A DNA stretch of 64,000 bases from Agromyces subbeticus DSM 16689 (GTDB lineage: Bacteria; Actinomycetota; Actinomycetes; Actinomycetales; Microbacteriaceae), in contig NZ_ATXG01000003.1 in NCBI RefSeq assembly GCF_000421565.1, forward strand, positions 329,996 to 393,995, in the 5' to 3' direction. A model generated the notes under the pieces. It was not told where the DNA came from. It was given only the letters and a program-made list of their open reading frames with translations, and did no database searches. Within the stretch, counting starts at the first letter, position 1. Every line of letters starts with the position of its first letter. This document shows positions 52,596 through 62,258 of the stretch, in pieces. A program made the position numbers and the translations under genes.

Positions 52596-53276
52596 TCAGG
52601 TCCGCACGGCCGACAACGCGATGCGCCGCGCGTCGATCTCGTCGTCGTACGCATCGCGGGCGGCGATCGTGTCGACGGAGAAGTCGGCCCCCTCGGCCGC
52701 CGCGGCGAGCTCGGCTTCCGTGTACTCGGCCCAGTAGACGCGGATGCCGCTGCCGAGCGGATCATCGACGACACCGTCGCTCGTGCCCGCCTTCGCCACC
52801 ACGAGCAGCCGCCCGCCGGGCCGGATCACCGCGGCCCATGCGGCGAACGTCGTCGAGAGCAGGCGCTTCGGCTGGTCGTGCAGCGAGTAGTACGAGACCA
52901 GCCCGTCGATCGGGCCGCCGAATGCATCGGCCGTGATCAGTCGTTGATCCATGACCTCGAAGTCGATGGCGGGCTGCTCCAATCGAGCCAGACGGATGCA
53001 CCGTGGCGAGAGATCGATGCCGAGCACGTCGAGCCCGTGGCTCGCCAGCAGGGCCGCCACGTGACCGCACGGGCCGCAGCCGGCGTCGACGATCCGGCCG
53101 CCCGGCCCGACCCGAGCGGCGAACTCGGCGAGTGCTGCACGGTCGAAGGGCTTGCCGTCGAGCTCGTGCCGGAAGAGGTCGAGATAGCGGTCGGCGCGGG
53201 CGTCCCAGGCGCGCACGACGTCGGCGGCGCTGCCAGGCTCGGGAGAGCCCGGCTCGGGCGTGCGCGTCGCGCTCAT
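52596..53276 (-). CDS. SAM-dependent class I methyltransferase
   Basis: A 226-residue methyltransferase. Motif I is GGRIVDAGCGPCGHVAALLA, motif II-type acidic residue is LGIDLSPRCI, and motif IV-like is GLVSYYSLHDQPKRLLST. The substrate is unknown. The start codon overlaps the stop of the upstream membrane protein gene (ATGA, 53273-53276), so the two are translationally coupled. Confidence 0.88.
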   Translation of the reverse strand: MSATRTPEPGSPEPGSAADVVRAWDARADRYLDLFRHELDGKPFDRAALAEFAARVGPGGRIVDAGCGPCGHVAALLASHGLDVLGIDLSPRCIRLARLEQPAIDFEVMDQRLITADAFGGPIDGLVSYYSLHDQPKRLLSTTFAAWAAVIRPGGRLLVVAKAGTSDGVVDDPLGSGIRVYWAEYTEAELAAAAEGADFSVDTIAARDAYDDEIDARRIALSAVRT

Positions 53277-53896
53277 GGCTGTACGACGACGGTCGGGTCG
53301 GCCACCTCGATGACGACCGGGCTCGCGCTCGAACCCGCGCCGGCATCGGCGAGGTTCCAGACGCGCACGAGCGTGCCGACGCCCGGCACCTGCGTCTGCA
53401 GCAGCCGCCGGCCCGATGCCGTGGGCGGCCGCCAGCTTCCAGCGATCGTCTGGCCGTCGCCGAGGGTGACGACGAGGTCGAACGACGAGACCGAGCCGTC
53501 GTCGGAGAGACCGGTGCGTCGCTCGGCCACGGTGCCCGCCGCGGCCCGGGCGCGGTGCCGGCCGTCCCGCCAGGCGAGCTGCATCGCGCGCTCGACCCGC
53601 GCCTCTTCGATCGAACCGATCAGGATCGCCCACAACGCGACGGGGATGCCGCCGATCATGACGGTGAAGATCAGGCTGAACCACCAGCCCGGCGTCTCCT
53701 CGATCCAGAGCATCGTGATCGCGAACACGGCGCCGACGCTCGCGACCAGGCTGACGAGTGCGAACACCACTCGGCCGGGCGCGCGCATGCGCTTCGGGAG
53801 CAGGAGCGATTCGGGTGCGGCCGCCGCTCCGTCGAGCCGATCGAGCAGGTGCACGACGTGGCCGGTGGTGTCTTCCTCGGTCGGCTGCTTCGACAT
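53273..53896 (-). CDS. Hypothetical membrane protein
   Basis: A 207-residue protein with two membrane helices (about 42-63, VVFALVSLVASVGAVFAITML, and about 70-93) and a C-terminal soluble beta-rich domain (about 130-207). The short positively charged segment after the helices (ARVERAMQLAWRDGRHRARAA) should be cytoplasmic. I recognise no family. It is the first gene of a two-gene unit with the methyltransferase. Confidence 0.75.
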   Translation of the reverse strand: MSKQPTEEDTTGHVVHLLDRLDGAAAAPESLLLPKRMRAPGRVVFALVSLVASVGAVFAITMLWIEETPGWWFSLIFTVMIGGIPVALWAILIGSIEEARVERAMQLAWRDGRHRARAAAGTVAERRTGLSDDGSVSSFDLVVTLGDGQTIAGSWRPPTASGRRLLQTQVPGVGTLVRVWNLADAGAGSSASPVVIEVADPTVVVQP

Positions 53897-53939
53897 GCGG
53901 GCATCGTAACGTGCCCGGGTTGCCGGTCGGTGGCCGGTC

Positions 53940-54605
53940 TCACGCCCGTTCGTGCTCCTCGAGTTCCGCGATCACCTCGAACGGCGACTCGACGTCACCG
54001 CGCCAGGCTTCGACGCCCTCGCGGATCGCGAGCACCGCGACCACGAGCGCCGCGACGGAATCGGCCCAGGCCCAACCGAACAGCGAGTTCAGCAGGAGGC
54101 CGAGGAGCACGGTTGCCGAGAGGTAGGAGCAGAGCAGCAGCTGCTTCGCGTCGGCCTGCACGCTGCGCGAACCGAGCTCGCGCCCGGTGCGGAACTCGAA
54201 CCAGGCCAGCGCCGGCATGACGACGAGGCTCAGTGCGGCGATGCCGATGCCGACGGGGCTGTGCTCGACCTGCTGCACGCCGGTGAGGGCGAGCACCGCG
54301 TCGACGGTCACGTAGGCCGCGAGTGCGAAGAAGGCGATGCCGATCGTGCGCACCGTGGCCCGCTCCCAGCGCTCGGGGTCGGCGCGCGTGAACTGCCAGG
54401 CGACGGCCGCGGCCGAGAGCACCTCGACGACCGAGTCGAGGCCGAACCCGATGAGGGCAGCCGACGAGGCGACGGACCCGGCCCAGATCGCGACGATCGC
54501 CTCGATCACGTTGTAGCCGATCGTGAAGCCGACGATGAATCGCACCCGGCGGTGGAGCCGGCTGCGCCGGGCGTCGCTCAGCGCTGCGCTGGATGCCGCG
54601 GTCAT
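53940..54605 (-). CDS. Cation transporter next to a CmtR-like sensor
   Basis: A 221-residue protein with about six membrane helices, related to the cation diffusion facilitator superfamily (GYNVIEAIVAIWAGSVASSAALIGFGLDSVVEVLS, then RSVQADAKQLLLCSYLSATVLLGLL and WADSVAALVVAVLAIREG). The acidic pairs in helices 2 and 5 are the likely metal-transport site. The cytoplasmic C-terminal domain of full CDF proteins is missing. It is co-translated with the ArsR-type sensor (ATGA, 54602-54605), so export of cadmium, lead or a similar metal is likely. Confidence 0.85.
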   Translation of the reverse strand: MTAASSAALSDARRSRLHRRVRFIVGFTIGYNVIEAIVAIWAGSVASSAALIGFGLDSVVEVLSAAAVAWQFTRADPERWERATVRTIGIAFFALAAYVTVDAVLALTGVQQVEHSPVGIGIAALSLVVMPALAWFEFRTGRELGSRSVQADAKQLLLCSYLSATVLLGLLLNSLFGWAWADSVAALVVAVLAIREGVEAWRGDVESPFEVIAELEEHERA

Positions 54606-54955
54606 CCCGCCACCTCGCAGCATCCGTCGATCGTGCACGCGGGGTCGATGCAGGGCGCGCTCTCGTCGACGGCGAGCGTGACGTCGACGAGAGCGCTGAG
54701 GGCGCGAGTGAGGTGCGGGTCTGCGATCTCGTAGCGCGTCTGCCGGCCCTCGGGCTCGGCCACGACGATGCCGCAGTCGCGCAGGCAGGCCAGGTGGTTC
54801 GAGACGTTCGACCGGGTGAGCGCGAGGTTGCGGGCGAGCACCGCCGGGTAGCTCGGTCGATCGAGCAGGGTCAGCAGGATTCGGGACCGCGTCGGGTCGG
54901 CCATGGCCCGGCCGAGCCGGTTCATCACGTCGAGGCGCGAGGCAAGAGTCAGCAC
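54602..54955 (-). CDS. cmtR: ArsR-family metal sensor of the CmtR type
   Basis: A 117-residue repressor close to mycobacterial CmtR. The metal-sensing cysteines fall at the same positions as in that protein: Cys57 and Cys61 in the recognition helix region (HLACLRDCG) and Cys102 in the C-terminal tail (APCIDPAC). Additional cysteines (107, 112, 113) are a local extra. In CmtR these cysteines bind cadmium or lead and release DNA. It starts at GTG 54955, 6 bases after TATAGT on the minus strand, which implies a leaderless mRNA. It is first in an operon with the cation transporter. Confidence 0.88.
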   Translation of the reverse strand: MLTLASRLDVMNRLGRAMADPTRSRILLTLLDRPSYPAVLARNLALTRSNVSNHLACLRDCGIVVAEPEGRQTRYEIADPHLTRALSALVDVTLAVDESAPCIDPACTIDGCCEVAG

Positions 54956-54967
54956 ACGCTGACTATA
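54948..54967 (-). promoter_or_regulatory. Operator and -10 element of the CmtR-type operon
   Basis: On the minus strand TATAGT (54967-54962) is followed by GTCAGC-GTGT-GCTGAC (54963-54948), a perfect 6-bp inverted repeat spanning the start codon. A further GTCAGC lies upstream at about 54975-54981 in the same orientation. Repressor binding here would block initiation directly. Confidence 0.6.
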
Positions 54968-55051
54968 CAGCCAATGCTGACCTATTTGGAACCGAGGCGC
55001 CCGCCGACTTCACGAGCCGCACACCGGAGGAATACTGGGCACCACCTGTGA

Positions 55052-55072
55052 GTTGAGTCAAGTACACTCAAG
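55052..55072. promoter_or_regulatory. HAIR element (HspR operator), distal
   Basis: GTTGAGT-N7-ACTCAAG matches the HAIR consensus CTTGAGT-N7-ACTCAAG at 13 of 14 positions. It lies 188 bases before dnaK; the HspR gene is the last in the same operon. Confidence 0.9.
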
Positions 55073-55114
55073 TTTCGCCGCCTCGACTTGACACGTTCAC
55101 GAGGCATTGAGAGG

Positions 55115-55135
55115 CTTGAGTCGTCAAGGCTCAAG
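55115..55135. promoter_or_regulatory. HAIR element (HspR operator), proximal
   Basis: CTTGAGT-N7-GCTCAAG matches the HAIR consensus at 13 of 14 positions. It lies downstream of a TTGACA hexamer (55088-55093), in the region where the -10 element is expected, so HspR bound here would block the promoter. Confidence 0.9.
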
Positions 55136-55259
55136 TCTTGGCTCAGGCACTTCGGTTGCGAGCCGGCACGGTTCGAACCGGCATCCGTGCCGTCTGGTCA
55201 TCGCTCGCGCTTCATGCTCGCACGACACGGCCGGGGTGCGGAGAGAAGGAGAGAAACAC

Positions 55260-57128
<1,869 letters not shown>

Positions 57129-57130
57129 CC

Positions 57131-57769
57131 ATGTCAGGCCAGCACGAGAACGAGCCCGAAGGTCTGGGTGACGAGTTCACCCAGGCCGAGGGGCCCGACA
57201 TCGAGACGCCCGAGGCCGAGACGCCGGGAGCCGAGAAGTCCGAGGCCGAGACGCCCGAGGCCGAGACGGATGCCGCGGCATCCGCTGCCGGTGACGACGA
57301 CGAGGTGCTCACGGTCGACGACATCCTGAACGCGGCGAACGCCGAGGTGCAGGAGCCGAGCGACGAGCACCTCGCCGACCTCAAGCGCATCACAGCGGAG
57401 TACGCCAACTACCGCAAGCGAACCGAGGCGAACCGCGAGGTCGAGCGCGAGCGCGCGGTCGGCGCGGCCGTGGCCGTGCTGCTGCCCGTGCTCGACGACC
57501 TCGACCGTGCCGAGAAGCACGGCGATCTCGAGAGCGACGCGCCGTTCGCGACCATCGCGGCCAAGCTGCGCGGCGCGGTCGAGAAGCTCGGCCTCGCTCC
57601 GTTCGGCGAGGTCGGGGAGCCGTTCGACCCGCAGCGGCACGAGGCGATCTTCCAGCAGCCCTCCGATGAGGTCGAGGTCGACACGGTCGCCGATGTCGTC
57701 GAGACGGGCTACACGCTCGGCGGCACGCAGCTTCGTGCTGCGAAGGTCGTCGTGAAGACGCCGCAGTAG
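57131..57769 (+). CDS. grpE: Nucleotide exchange factor GrpE
   Basis: A 212-residue GrpE. A Glu/Pro/Ala-rich disordered N-terminus (about 1-65) precedes the coiled coil (EHLADLKRITAEYANYRKRTEANREVERERAV) and the C-terminal beta wing (GLAPFGEVGEPFDPQRHEAIFQQPSDEVE to GYTLGGTQLRAAKVVV). It drives ADP release from DnaK. It is directly downstream of dnaK. The 120-base gap to dnaJ contains a long palindromic repeat. Confidence 0.96.
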   Translation: MSGQHENEPEGLGDEFTQAEGPDIETPEAETPGAEKSEAETPEAETDAAASAAGDDDEVLTVDDILNAANAEVQEPSDEHLADLKRITAEYANYRKRTEANREVERERAVGAAVAVLLPVLDDLDRAEKHGDLESDAPFATIAAKLRGAVEKLGLAPFGEVGEPFDPQRHEAIFQQPSDEVEVDTVADVVETGYTLGGTQLRAAKVVVKTPQ

Positions 57770-57776
57770 TGCGTCC

Positions 57777-57853
57777 GTCGGTCGAGTAGCGCGAAGCGCG
57801 TATCGAGACCCGCGCGAGGTCTCGATACGCTCCTTCGTCGCTACTCGACCGAC
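57777..57853. repeat. Palindromic intergenic repeat between grpE and dnaJ
   Basis: Arms GGTCGAGTAGCGCG... and ...CGCTACTCGACC form a long imperfect stem with the inner perfect arms TATCGAGACC/GGTCTCGATA and the loop CGCGCGA. This matches the GGTCGAGTAGC/GTCTCGATACGC palindrome found scattered between genes in many Microbacteriaceae. It lies inside the heat-shock operon, where it can form an RNA hairpin that alters the ratio of grpE to dnaJ. Confidence 0.88.
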
Positions 57854-57889
57854 GACGAACGTTAGATTCAGTACGAGAAGGGGGTGCCA

Positions 57890-58888
57890 GTGGCCAGTCA
57901 GGATTGGTTCGACAAGGACTTCTACCAGGTGCTCGGCGTCTCCAAAGATGTGAGCGACGCCGAACTCAAAAAGGCGTACCGCAAGCTCGCCCGCAAGTTC
58001 CACCCCGACTCCAACCCCGGCGACGCTGCCGCCGAGGCGAAGTTCAAGGAGATCAGCGAGGCGAACTCGGTGCTCTCCGATCCCGCGCAGCGCAAGGAGT
58101 ACGACGCCGTGCGCGCCATGGGCTCCGGGGCCCGCTTCACGGCGCCCGGCAGCGGCGGCGGCGCCGGCGGCGGCTTCGAAGACGTCTTCGGCGGCATGTT
58201 CGGCCAGGGCGCCGGCCGCGGCCAGCAGCAGTACACGTTCCAGCAGGGCGGCGACTACGACGACCTGCTCGGCGGGCTCTTCGGCGGTGGCCGATTCGGC
58301 CAACCGACCGGCGGCTACCGGGGTTCCGGCGGTCCGTCGAAGGGGCGGGATGTCACTGCCTCGACGACCCTCGACTTCATCACCGCCACCAAGGGCGACC
58401 AGATCACCCTGCAGACCGCAGAGGGCAAGCCGATCACCGTGCGCATCCCGGCCGGAGTGGCCGATGGGCAGAAGATCCGCTTGCGCGGCAAGGGCCAGCC
58501 CTCGCCCGACGGCGGCGCGCCCGGCGACATCGTGCTCACCGTGGGCGTGCGCAAGCACCCGGTCTTCGAGCGCGACGGCCTGAACCTGCGGGTCAACGTG
58601 CCCGTGACGTTCGCCGAAGCCGCGCTCGGCGCCACCATCCAGGTGCCGACGCTCGGCGGCGGCCCCGTGAAGCTGCGGGTCGCCGCCGGCACCCCGAGCG
58701 GGCGGGTGCTGCGTGTCAAGGGCCGCGGCGTCGAGACGTCGAAGGGCGTCGGAGACCTGCTCGCGGTCGTGCAGATCGCCGTGCCGTCCCACCTCTCGAA
58801 AGACGCCGAGCAGAAGCTCGAGGAGTTCGCGGCGCTGCTGCCCGACGAGAACCCGCGCGACGAACTGCTCGCCAAGGCCAAGGACTAG
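57890..58888 (+). CDS. dnaJ: DnaJ-family co-chaperone without zinc finger
   Basis: A 332-residue J-domain protein. The J domain (about 5-70) has the HPD motif in [12 protein letters not shown] Gly/Phe-rich region follows (about 80-150). The zinc-finger domain with four CxxCxGxG repeats of type I DnaJ is absent; there is no cysteine in that region, and two beta-barrel client domains follow directly ([43 protein letters not shown]). It is thus a type II (CbpA-like) DnaJ. GTG 57890 ([12 protein letters not shown]) is preferred over GTG 57884. hspR follows after 3 bases. Confidence 0.94.
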   Translation: MASQDWFDKDFYQVLGVSKDVSDAELKKAYRKLARKFHPDSNPGDAAAEAKFKEISEANSVLSDPAQRKEYDAVRAMGSGARFTAPGSGGGAGGGFEDVFGGMFGQGAGRGQQQYTFQQGGDYDDLLGGLFGGGRFGQPTGGYRGSGGPSKGRDVTASTTLDFITATKGDQITLQTAEGKPITVRIPAGVADGQKIRLRGKGQPSPDGGAPGDIVLTVGVRKHPVFERDGLNLRVNVPVTFAEAALGATIQVPTLGGGPVKLRVAAGTPSGRVLRVKGRGVETSKGVGDLLAVVQIAVPSHLSKDAEQKLEEFAALLPDENPRDELLAKAKD

Positions 58889-58891
58889 GCG

Positions 58892-59311
58892 GTGGAGATG
58901 AACGAGCGGAGCCCGCTGTTCGTCATCTCGGTCGCCGCCGAGCTCGCGGGCATGCACCCGCAGACGCTGCGCCAGTACGACCGGCTCGGGCTCGTCTCGC
59001 CGACCCGCACCGCGGGCAAGTCGCGACGGTACTCGATGCACGACGTCGTGCAGCTGCGCGAGATCGCGCAGCTCTCGAGCGAGGGCGTGAGCCTCGAGGG
59101 CATCCGCCGCGTGCTCGGCCTCGAAGACGAAGTCACGACGCTGCGCGCCAGGGTGCGCGAGCTCGAGGCCGCGCTCGCCGACGAGATGCTGAACCGGCCG
59201 GGGCGCCGGGTCTTCGCCGCCGGTTCGGCGGGCGAGGTGGTGTCGGTGCGTGCCGGCACGCGCATCAGGCGTGAGAACGCGGTCGTCGTGTGGCGTCCGC
59301 TCGATCGCTGA
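58892..59311 (+). CDS. hspR: HspR, MerR-type repressor of the dnaK operon
   Basis: A 139-residue MerR-family repressor. The winged helix reads FVISVAAELAGMHPQTLRQYDRLGLVSPTRTAGKSRRYSMHDVVQLREIAQLSSEGVSLEGIRRVLGLE, followed by a coiled-coil segment (EVTTLRARVRELEAALADEM). It binds HAIR elements, with DnaK as co-repressor in Streptomyces and mycobacteria, closing a feedback loop. The start is GTG 58892 (ATG 58898 is in frame). It is the last gene of the operon. Confidence 0.95.
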   Translation: MEMNERSPLFVISVAAELAGMHPQTLRQYDRLGLVSPTRTAGKSRRYSMHDVVQLREIAQLSSEGVSLEGIRRVLGLEDEVTTLRARVRELEAALADEMLNRPGRRVFAAGSAGEVVSVRAGTRIRRENAVVVWRPLDR

Positions 59312-59345
59312 TCAACTTCGCAGGCTCGCTGCGACCTCAGCGACC

Positions 59346-60098
59346 TCAGCGACCCCAGGCCGAGGCCGGGGCCTCAATGGCCTCGTAGGGGCGCGAGCTC
59401 CAGTGCGTGCCGTACCCGTAGTGGCTCGAGGCCCACGCCGACGCCCAGATCGCCTGCGCCGTGGCATCCGCTGAATCGCCTCTGGCGAGCGCCGCGTCGA
59501 CTGCGGGGTAGCGCCCCGACTGCAGGTTCTCGGCCGCGTAATAGGCGGCCTCGATGAGCGTCGGGTAGCTGCCGAGACCGGAACCGCCGCCCGAGCCCTG
59601 ACCGTTGTTCAGCGGGTTGTTGCGGTTCCACCAGTTGTCGGCGCCGTTCTCCTGACGCATCCAGCGCATCATGAAGGTCACGTTCTCCTCGGTGAGCGGC
59701 CAGCCGCCCTCGATGAGCACGAGCTTCGCCCAGTCGACGTTCGTGCCGCCGGCGACGAGCGTCTGCGTGCCGGTCGTCGCGGCGTAGGACTCGTGCGAGA
59801 TCGCGGGCGCCGCGACATCCGGTGCGACCGAGAGGCTCTGCGCGTCGCCGGTGTGCGGTGACGCGGCGTGCGACGAGTCTGCCGCGGCGAAGGCGAGCAC
59901 TTCGCCCGCGCGCGGTTGCGGCGCGAGCGCGAGGCCCGCGAGGAGGCCGATGACCGAGAGCACGGCCGCTGCGGCGAGGGAGCGCCGACTCCGGGTCGCA
60001 ACGCGCAGTGGCGTCGCCGTCGTGCCCTGGGCACGCGACACGGGCGTCGCGACTCCGTGTCGCGCCGCGCGCCGACCCCCTGGCTGTGCGTGCTGCAT
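59346..60098 (-). CDS. Secreted protein with a lysozyme-like domain
   Basis: A 250-residue exported protein. A hydrophilic Arg-rich N-terminus (about 1-37) precedes a membrane segment (SLAAAAVLSVIGLLAGLALA), then a linker, then a compact domain (about 120-250). Motifs WMRQENGADNWWNRNNPLNNG, SYPTLIEAAYYAAENLQSGRY and WASSHYGYG resemble lysozyme/transglycosylase-like domains, with Glu in RQENG as a candidate catalytic acid. A cell-wall hydrolase role is inferred. It starts at ATG 60098. Confidence 0.75.
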   Translation of the reverse strand: MQHAQPGGRRAARHGVATPVSRAQGTTATPLRVATRSRRSLAAAAVLSVIGLLAGLALAPQPRAGEVLAFAAADSSHAASPHTGDAQSLSVAPDVAAPAISHESYAATTGTQTLVAGGTNVDWAKLVLIEGGWPLTEENVTFMMRWMRQENGADNWWNRNNPLNNGQGSGGGSGLGSYPTLIEAAYYAAENLQSGRYPAVDAALARGDSADATAQAIWASAWASSHYGYGTHWSSRPYEAIEAPASAWGR

Positions 60099-60197
60099 GC
60101 GGCCCCGAGAGTAGCAAACCTCGATGTGAACCGCACCCAGGATTGCGCCCGTGATCAGGCGCGCGTGCGTCGGCGGTCGCCCGCGTACCCTTGGGGC

Positions 60198-61346
60198 ATG
60201 CCCTTCGACTTCGGCGCACTGCGCCGACACCCCGACGTCGAAGGGCCCGGTCTCGAGGCATCGGATGCCGCAGACCGCCTCATTCTCGACGAGGCCCGAG
60301 CGCTCATCGACCCCACCGTGCACGGCGAGGCCGGCGCCGGCACCATCACGGTCGTCGACGACTCGTACGGTGCGCTCGCGCTAGCCGCGGCCCACGCGGG
60401 CGCGACCGGCATCCGCGTGCACCAAGACCTCGTCACGGGCGAACGCGCGCTGGCCGAGAACGCGAAGCGGCTCGGCGCCGAGCCGCTCGTGCGGTCGATG
60501 CCGCTCGGCGCAGAGCTCCTCACCGGCGCCCGGCTCGTGCTGGTGCGGTTGCCGCGATCGCTCGACCGGCTCGACGAGGTGGCGGGGTTGATCGCCGCCC
60601 ATGCCGACCCCGAGGTCGTGGTGGTCGCGGGCGGGCGCATCAAGCACATGTCGCTCGCGATGAACGACGTGCTGCAGCGGCGCTTCGGCCGGCTCGACGT
60701 GAGTCTCGCGCGGCAGAAGTCGCGGGTGCTCGTGGCGCGGCGGGGCACTGGCGTGCCGACGCGACCGGCCGAAACAGGCTGGCCGCGCAGTGCGCGCCAC
60801 GACGATCTCGGCCTCACCGTCGTCGCCCACGGGGGCGTCTTCGCCGGCACCGGTGTCGACATCGGCACGCGGTTCCTGCTCGGGCACCTGGGCGATGCGG
60901 TTCCGGATGCCGCGACCGCCGTCGACCTCGCGTGCGGCACGGGCATCGTGGCGGCGTGGCTCGCGCGCGCCCGCCCTGCGGTGCGGGTCGCGGCGACCGA
61001 TCGCTCGGCGTCGGCCGCGGCATCCGCTCGCCTGACCGCCGAGGCCAACGGCGTCGCCGATCGGGTGCGCGTCGAGCAGGCCGATGGGCTCGAGTCGTTC
61101 GCCGACTCGAGCGAGACGCTCATCGTGCTGAACCCGCCGTTCCACAGCGACGCGGCGATCTCGACCGGCATCGCCGCGCACCTCTTCGCCGATGCCGGTC
61201 GGGTACTCGCGCCGGGCGGCGAGCTCTGGTGCGTCTGGAACTCGCACTTGCGCTATCGGCCGCTGCTCGAGCGCGTCGTGGGGCCGACGCGGCAGATCGG
61301 CCGTAACGCGAAGTTCACGGTGACGGCGTCGAGGCGGGAGGCATGA
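60198..61346 (+). CDS. RlmG/RsmC-type rRNA guanine methyltransferase
   Basis: A 382-residue protein with two tandem methyltransferase-like domains. The N-terminal one is degenerate. The C-terminal one has motif I TAVDLACGTGIVAAWLA and the catalytic NPPFH motif, which is diagnostic of guanine-N2 rRNA methyltransferases (RlmG, RsmC). It probably modifies a guanine in rRNA. The start is ATG 60198. It is divergent from the secreted protein gene. Confidence 0.88.
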   Translation: MPFDFGALRRHPDVEGPGLEASDAADRLILDEARALIDPTVHGEAGAGTITVVDDSYGALALAAAHAGATGIRVHQDLVTGERALAENAKRLGAEPLVRSMPLGAELLTGARLVLVRLPRSLDRLDEVAGLIAAHADPEVVVVAGGRIKHMSLAMNDVLQRRFGRLDVSLARQKSRVLVARRGTGVPTRPAETGWPRSARHDDLGLTVVAHGGVFAGTGVDIGTRFLLGHLGDAVPDAATAVDLACGTGIVAAWLARARPAVRVAATDRSASAAASARLTAEANGVADRVRVEQADGLESFADSSETLIVLNPPFHSDAAISTGIAAHLFADAGRVLAPGGELWCVWNSHLRYRPLLERVVGPTRQIGRNAKFTVTASRREA

Positions 61347-61406
61347 CATGACGATCTCGCCCACGGGTGGGGTGCGTGCACCGTCGCATCGTGTCAGGCT
61401 TGAACC

Positions 61407-61697
61407 ATGACGACCACGATCGAGCAACTCGACCTCGAAAGCGCCGTGCGTTCCACGCCGGAGCCGTCGTGGCGCGTCGTGGTGTGGGACGACCCGGTGA
61501 ATCTCATGACCTACGTGAGCTACGTCTTCCGCAGCTACTTCGGGCTCGCCCGTGACGAGGCCGAGCGGCTCATGCTGCTCGTGCACACCGAGGGCCGGGC
61601 GATCGTCGCCACTGGCAATCGTGAAGCCATGGAGCGCCACGTGCAGGCGATGCACGGCTACGGACTGCAGGCCACCGTCGAGCGGTTCGAGCCATGA
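61407..61697 (+). CDS. clpS: ATP-dependent Clp protease adaptor ClpS
   Basis: A 96-residue adaptor that brings N-degron substrates to ClpC/ClpA. The family core is WRVVVWDDPVNLMTYVSYVF, then LMLLVHTEGRAIVATGNREAMERHVQAMHGYGLQATVE. The N-end-binding pocket residues (DDPVN, the Met-Tyr pair and VHTEG) are present. The stop overlaps the DUF2017 start (ATGA, 61694-61697), an arrangement standard in actinobacteria. Confidence 0.95.
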   Translation: MTTTIEQLDLESAVRSTPEPSWRVVVWDDPVNLMTYVSYVFRSYFGLARDEAERLMLLVHTEGRAIVATGNREAMERHVQAMHGYGLQATVERFEP

Positions 61698-62185
61698 TCG
61701 TCGCGGGCCTCGGCGGTGGCGACGGCGTGCGCATCGTGCTCGAGACTGAAGAGGCGATGCTGCTCTCAGAGCTCGCCGACCAGGTCGACTCGGTGCTGCT
61801 GCTCGGCGAGGCCGATGACCCCGCGCTCGGCCGCCTGCTGCCGAACGCCTATCCCGACGACCGAGATGCCGCCCACGACTTCACCCGGTACACGCGCGAC
61901 AGCCTCGTCGACGGCAAGCGGCAGGCAGCGCAGCGGGTGCGCGATGCGACCGCCGTCGAAGAGCCGGGCGGGGTCGTGCAGATCGAGCTCGACCAGGCCG
62001 AGGCGTGGGGCTGGCTGACCTTCCTCACCGACCTGCGGCTGATCCTCGCCGAGCGCGTCGGCATCGTCGAGGAAGACGAGGCGGGCTCCGACGAGTCCCG
62101 CGACGACTACCTGCGCGCGGCCTACGAATGGGCGGGCTTCGTGCAGGGCTCGATGCTCGAGGTGCTCGACCCGATCACGGGCTGA
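61694..62185 (+). CDS. DUF2017 protein coupled to clpS
   Basis: A 163-residue acidic protein of the actinobacterial DUF2017 family. It has conserved stretches MLLSELADQVDSVLLL, NAYPDDRDAAHDFTRYTRDSL and AWGWLTFLTDLRLILAERVGI. It is nearly always adjacent to clpS, so a role in Clp-dependent proteolysis is likely but unproven. It overlaps the clpS stop by 4 bases. Confidence 0.92.
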   Translation: MIVAGLGGGDGVRIVLETEEAMLLSELADQVDSVLLLGEADDPALGRLLPNAYPDDRDAAHDFTRYTRDSLVDGKRQAAQRVRDATAVEEPGGVVQIELDQAEAWGWLTFLTDLRLILAERVGIVEEDEAGSDESRDDYLRAAYEWAGFVQGSMLEVLDPITG

Positions 62186-62258
62186 CCCGGCGTCGCTCCC
62201 CGCTCGGCGCGCAGATCGCTGACATGCTGATGCCGAGCAGACCTCGAAGGAGCAGCCC

